This document shows, piece after piece, positions 13,246 to 14,825 of a stretch of DNA of 14,825 nucleotides. This DNA comes from DAIOFH01 sp036745875. Lineage in GTDB: Bacteria; Planctomycetota; SZUA-567. The DNA lies in NCBI GenBank assembly GCA_036745875.1, contig DAIOFH010000096.1:1-14825 (forward strand), in the 5' to 3' direction. The position numbers were made by a program, and so were the translations under genes. The notes beneath the pieces were generated by a model. It ran no database searches and was not told the DNA's origin. It saw only the letters and a program-made list of their open reading frames with translations. Numbering within the stretch: position 1 is the stretch's first letter; every line of letters begins with the position of its first letter.

Positions 13246-13277
13246 ACAACAAAACGCCGCCGACCGTATGGCCGGCG
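13246..13277 (-). terminator. Terminator-like hairpin in the XRE-cupin leader
   Basis: On the minus strand CGCC(G)GCC-atacggtc-GGCGGCG (13255-13277) forms a 7-bp stem with one bulged G, followed by TTTTGTTGT (13246-13254). It lies downstream of the probable promoter at 13295-13323 and upstream of the start codon, so it is either a leader attenuator or a late terminator for the GNAT gene 140 nt upstream. Confidence 0.5.
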
Positions 13278-13294
13278 CGTGTGGTGACCTGACT

Positions 13295-13323
13295 ATTTTG
13301 CGGCATGAAGCCTCGGTTGTCAA
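13295..13323 (-). promoter_or_regulatory. Probable sigma-70-type promoter of the XRE-cupin gene
   Basis: A consensus TTGACA (13318-13323) is separated by exactly 17 nt from CAAAAT (13295-13300, 4 of 6 to consensus). The start point would be near 13288, giving a leader of roughly 95 nt. A second -10-like TATAAT occurs at 13379-13384 without a good -35. A weak dyad TAGTT-N8-AACTA (13328-13345) lies just upstream. Confidence 0.6.
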
Positions 13324-13418
13324 TAAATAGTTGTGGTAATAACTAAAAAATACCTGTTTCCTTCCTGTGATTGACGGCATTATAAGAGTTTACGCCTCTA
13401 TTGCGTTTAAATTAACGT

Positions 13419-13967
13419 CTATTGGTAATGTAGTTGATCCTTGTCCAGTGTGTACAGAATCTGCGGTGTGGGTTTTCCGTTAACGATAAATGATTCCATG
13501 TAAAAGCCGTTGTCGACAAAACCGATCCGTTGCATCAGCTTTCGGCAGGCCTTGTTTGGTTCGCTCACCGTCGCCCAAAGACGGTTGATGTCGGCTTCGG
13601 CAAAAACCTTGTTCACGCATTTGAGGACCAGTGCTGAACCGAAGCCGCGGCCCTGCCATTCGTCTAGCAGGCAAAAGCCGATCTCGGCTTCGCGCTCGTT
13701 CCAATCGATATTTTTAAGGACGAACGTTCCGAAGACGCTATGGTCGATTTTGCCGAAGAAACGGTAGAACGGCGCTTCTTCCGTAAACTTTTTTCCCGAC
13801 AGCGCAAGGCGCTCCGCAAGTGCTTCGATGCTTGTCCCGGCGACGGGGCTGTACCTCCGGGTATTTTTCCCGGTAAACATGGCGTACAATAGTGGTGCGT
13901 GATCCGGCGCGGCGTTCACGAGGGCAATCGCCTCGGCCTTTTTCCTGATCTCTTCGAGTTCGAGCAT
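13419..13967 (-). CDS. GNAT-family N-acetyltransferase
   Basis: 182 aa of the GNAT fold, RimJ/RimL-like. The acetyl-CoA pyrophosphate loop is in motif A (EWQGRGFGSALVLKCV), preceded by the beta-4 strand EAEIGFCLL. Motif B follows with LWATVSEPNKACRKLMQRIGFVDNG, a typical asparagine/arginine-containing helix and the GF turn. It transfers an acetyl group to an amine; whether the target is a protein N-terminus, antibiotic or metabolite is unknown. The frame is open to an earlier ATG at 13991, but GGAGGG lies 5 nt before the ATG at 13967, so I chose the shorter form. It is divergent from the DUF3795 gene across a 74-nt gap. Confidence 0.9.
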   Translation of the reverse strand: MLELEEIRKKAEAIALVNAAPDHAPLLYAMFTGKNTRRYSPVAGTSIEALAERLALSGKKFTEEAPFYRFFGKIDHSVFGTFVLKNIDWNEREAEIGFCLLDEWQGRGFGSALVLKCVNKVFAEADINRLWATVSEPNKACRKLMQRIGFVDNGFYMESFIVNGKPTPQILYTLDKDQLHYQ

Positions 13968-14004
13968 TTGCCCTCCATTCCGTACCGGCACAGGATTTCC
14001 GATG

Positions 14005-14010
14005 TATAAT
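14005..14010 (+). promoter_or_regulatory. Probable -10 element for the DUF3795 gene
   Basis: TATAAT, preceded directly by TG, lies 31 nt upstream of the chosen start in the divergent gap. No convincing -35 is present at 16-18 nt, so this would be a weak or activator-dependent promoter. Confidence 0.4.
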
Positions 14011-14041
14011 TTGAGTATTGGTCAAGGCAAAGGAGATGGCG

Positions 14042-14626
14042 ATGAAAACACCTCCGTATCGGCGGCGCTATACTTCGTTCGCGCTGTGCGGGCTCAGTTG
14101 TGGATTATGCCCCATGTTTCATATCGGCGAAACGACTGGTTGCCCCGGCTGCGGCGGAGAAGGGGCGCAAAAGTGCAGGTTTGTCAAGTGCGCACTTGAG
14201 TGTGGCGGCATCGAGTACTGCTTTGAATGCGAAAAATATCCGTGCGAAAAATACGATGGTTTCACCGCATTCGACTCTTTTCTCGTGCATCGGAATGTGC
14301 ACAAGGATTTCGCCAAGGCCAAGGAAATCGGGCTTGGCGCCTTCCAGGCTCGGATGGATGAAAAAGTCGAAATCCTTCGCTACCTGCTGAAGAATTTCAA
14401 TGACGGAAAGCGAAAGACTTTTTTCTGCGTTGCTGCCACCCTGCTGGATCTGGACGATCTCAAAACCGTTCTTGAACAGATCAAGACCGCTATCGCGTCC
14501 CGCAGCTCGATGCGGAAAAATGCCGAGATGGTCGCCGGCCTTTTTCAGGCAATGGCGGAACACCGGAATCTTGTCCTGAAGCTGAACAGGATGAAGCGAT
14601 CGAAGGGAAAGAAGACTGTGGATTAG
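14042..14626 (+). CDS. Cys-rich DUF3795-like protein
   Basis: 194 aa. The N-terminal 70 residues hold eleven cysteines (16, 20, 23, 34, 37, 45, 50, 54, 60, 63, 68), in CGLSCGLCPM, GCPGCGGEG, CRFVKCALECGG and YCFECEKYPC. This is the pattern of DUF3795 proteins, which are thought to bind zinc or another metal. The rest is mainly helical and basic at the C-terminus. The function is not known to me. The start was chosen at ATG 14042 because AGGAG ends 6 nt before it; an in-frame ATG at 14036 directly abuts the AGGAG and is less likely. It is transcribed alone, with a strong hairpin 140 nt downstream. Confidence 0.85.
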   Translation: MKTPPYRRRYTSFALCGLSCGLCPMFHIGETTGCPGCGGEGAQKCRFVKCALECGGIEYCFECEKYPCEKYDGFTAFDSFLVHRNVHKDFAKAKEIGLGAFQARMDEKVEILRYLLKNFNDGKRKTFFCVAATLLDLDDLKTVLEQIKTAIASRSSMRKNAEMVAGLFQAMAEHRNLVLKLNRMKRSKGKKTVD

Positions 14627-14713
14627 TGGTCCGACATCTATCGTGGTGGTATTGTCATTGCCAAGATTGCTCTTCCTCACGCCCTAACGCTCGCCCCAAA
14701 GGAGGAACAGTTT

Positions 14714-14752
14714 ATGATGACGGGGAGTATTCCGTTTATAACCTCGCGCTGA
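14714..14752 (+). other. 12-codon open frame with a strong ribosome-binding site, of doubtful status
   Basis: AAAGGAGG is followed 8 nt later by ATG and a 12-codon frame (MMTGSIPFITSR) ending in TGA, just before the 14767-14793 hairpin. It may be a chance site, a leader peptide, or a relic. Another plus-strand frame (VYDDGEYSVYNLALKWNYE and on) stays open from here to the window end but has no visible start. I see no defensible gene in 14627-14825. Confidence 0.2.
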
Positions 14753-14766
14753 AATGGAATTATGAA

Positions 14767-14793
14767 TCCGGAGGGGACCCGATCCCCTCCGGA
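14767..14793. terminator. Strong hairpin near the right end, possible terminator
   Basis: TCCGGAGGGGA-cccga-TCCCCTCCGGA is a perfect 11-bp stem with a 5-nt loop. No T-run follows on either strand, so efficiency as an intrinsic terminator is uncertain. It could end the DUF3795 transcript or a minus-strand gene entering from beyond the window. Confidence 0.5.
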
Positions 14794-14825
14794 AACCAAT
14801 TCACTATATTAGTGCCAGCTACTTT

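Noticed and set aside
1..14825. CRISPR array, insertion sequence or rRNA
   Set aside because: No regularly spaced short repeats, transposase motifs with terminal repeats, or rRNA-like segments were seen.

Overview
The window reads as chromosomal DNA of an anaerobic bacterium. The main evidence is a complete ferredoxin-dependent 2-oxoacid oxidoreductase module with its acyl-CoA ligase and cupin regulator, plus a tRNA-Thr gene with an encoded CCA end. Most genes have strong Shine-Dalgarno sites and fairly GC-rich coding DNA, while intergenic stretches are AT-rich. I cannot fix the phylum from sequence alone. The module and the zinc-ribbon coiled-coil membrane protein would suit Gram-negative anaerobes of the Lentisphaerota/Verrucomicrobiota, Bacteroidota or desulfovibrio types, but this is inference.

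Left part (1-5900), accessory in character. A SAM-dependent methyltransferase (13-681, minus) is divergent from a three-gene plus-strand operon: umuC (1020-2285), a DUF2161-like PD-(D/E)XK nuclease-fold protein (2309-3040) and umuD (3047-3484). This is a translesion-synthesis mutasome operon in reversed order, with a nuclease-like gene between the two known partners. It ends at a hairpin shared with a convergent minus-strand pair. That pair is a newly noticed 42-aa Cys/Lys-rich peptide (4985-5113) and a 442-aa tailspike-like beta-helix protein (3575-4903), which has four 34-aa repeats and an N-terminus resembling the small peptide. A decayed helix-turn-helix gene (5352-5796) lies beside tRNA-Thr(UGU) (5937-6011). 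Together these suggest an island or prophage remnant next to a tRNA.

Middle and right part (6074-13193), all on the minus strand. A zinc-ribbon, coiled-coil, single-TM protein (6074-7636) has a ribosome-binding site inside an inverted repeat. Next is a catabolic module, in transcription order: XRE-cupin regulator (12639-13193), AMP-forming acyl-CoA ligase (10709-12442), 2x[4Fe-4S] ferredoxin (10353-10574), oxidoreductase alpha (9272-10336) and fused beta-gamma (7783-9210). It probably oxidises amino-acid-derived 2-oxoacids (2-oxoisovalerate or 2-oxoglutarate type) to acyl-CoA and reduced ferredoxin. The ligase would interconvert the acyl-CoA and the free acid. The regulator, ligase and ferredoxin leaders are rich in inverted repeats and share a repeated 13-mer, so the module looks tightly regulated.

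Right end. A GNAT acetyltransferase (13419-13967, minus) is divergent from a Cys-rich DUF3795 protein (14042-14626, plus). The last 200 bases hold a strong hairpin and no gene I can defend.
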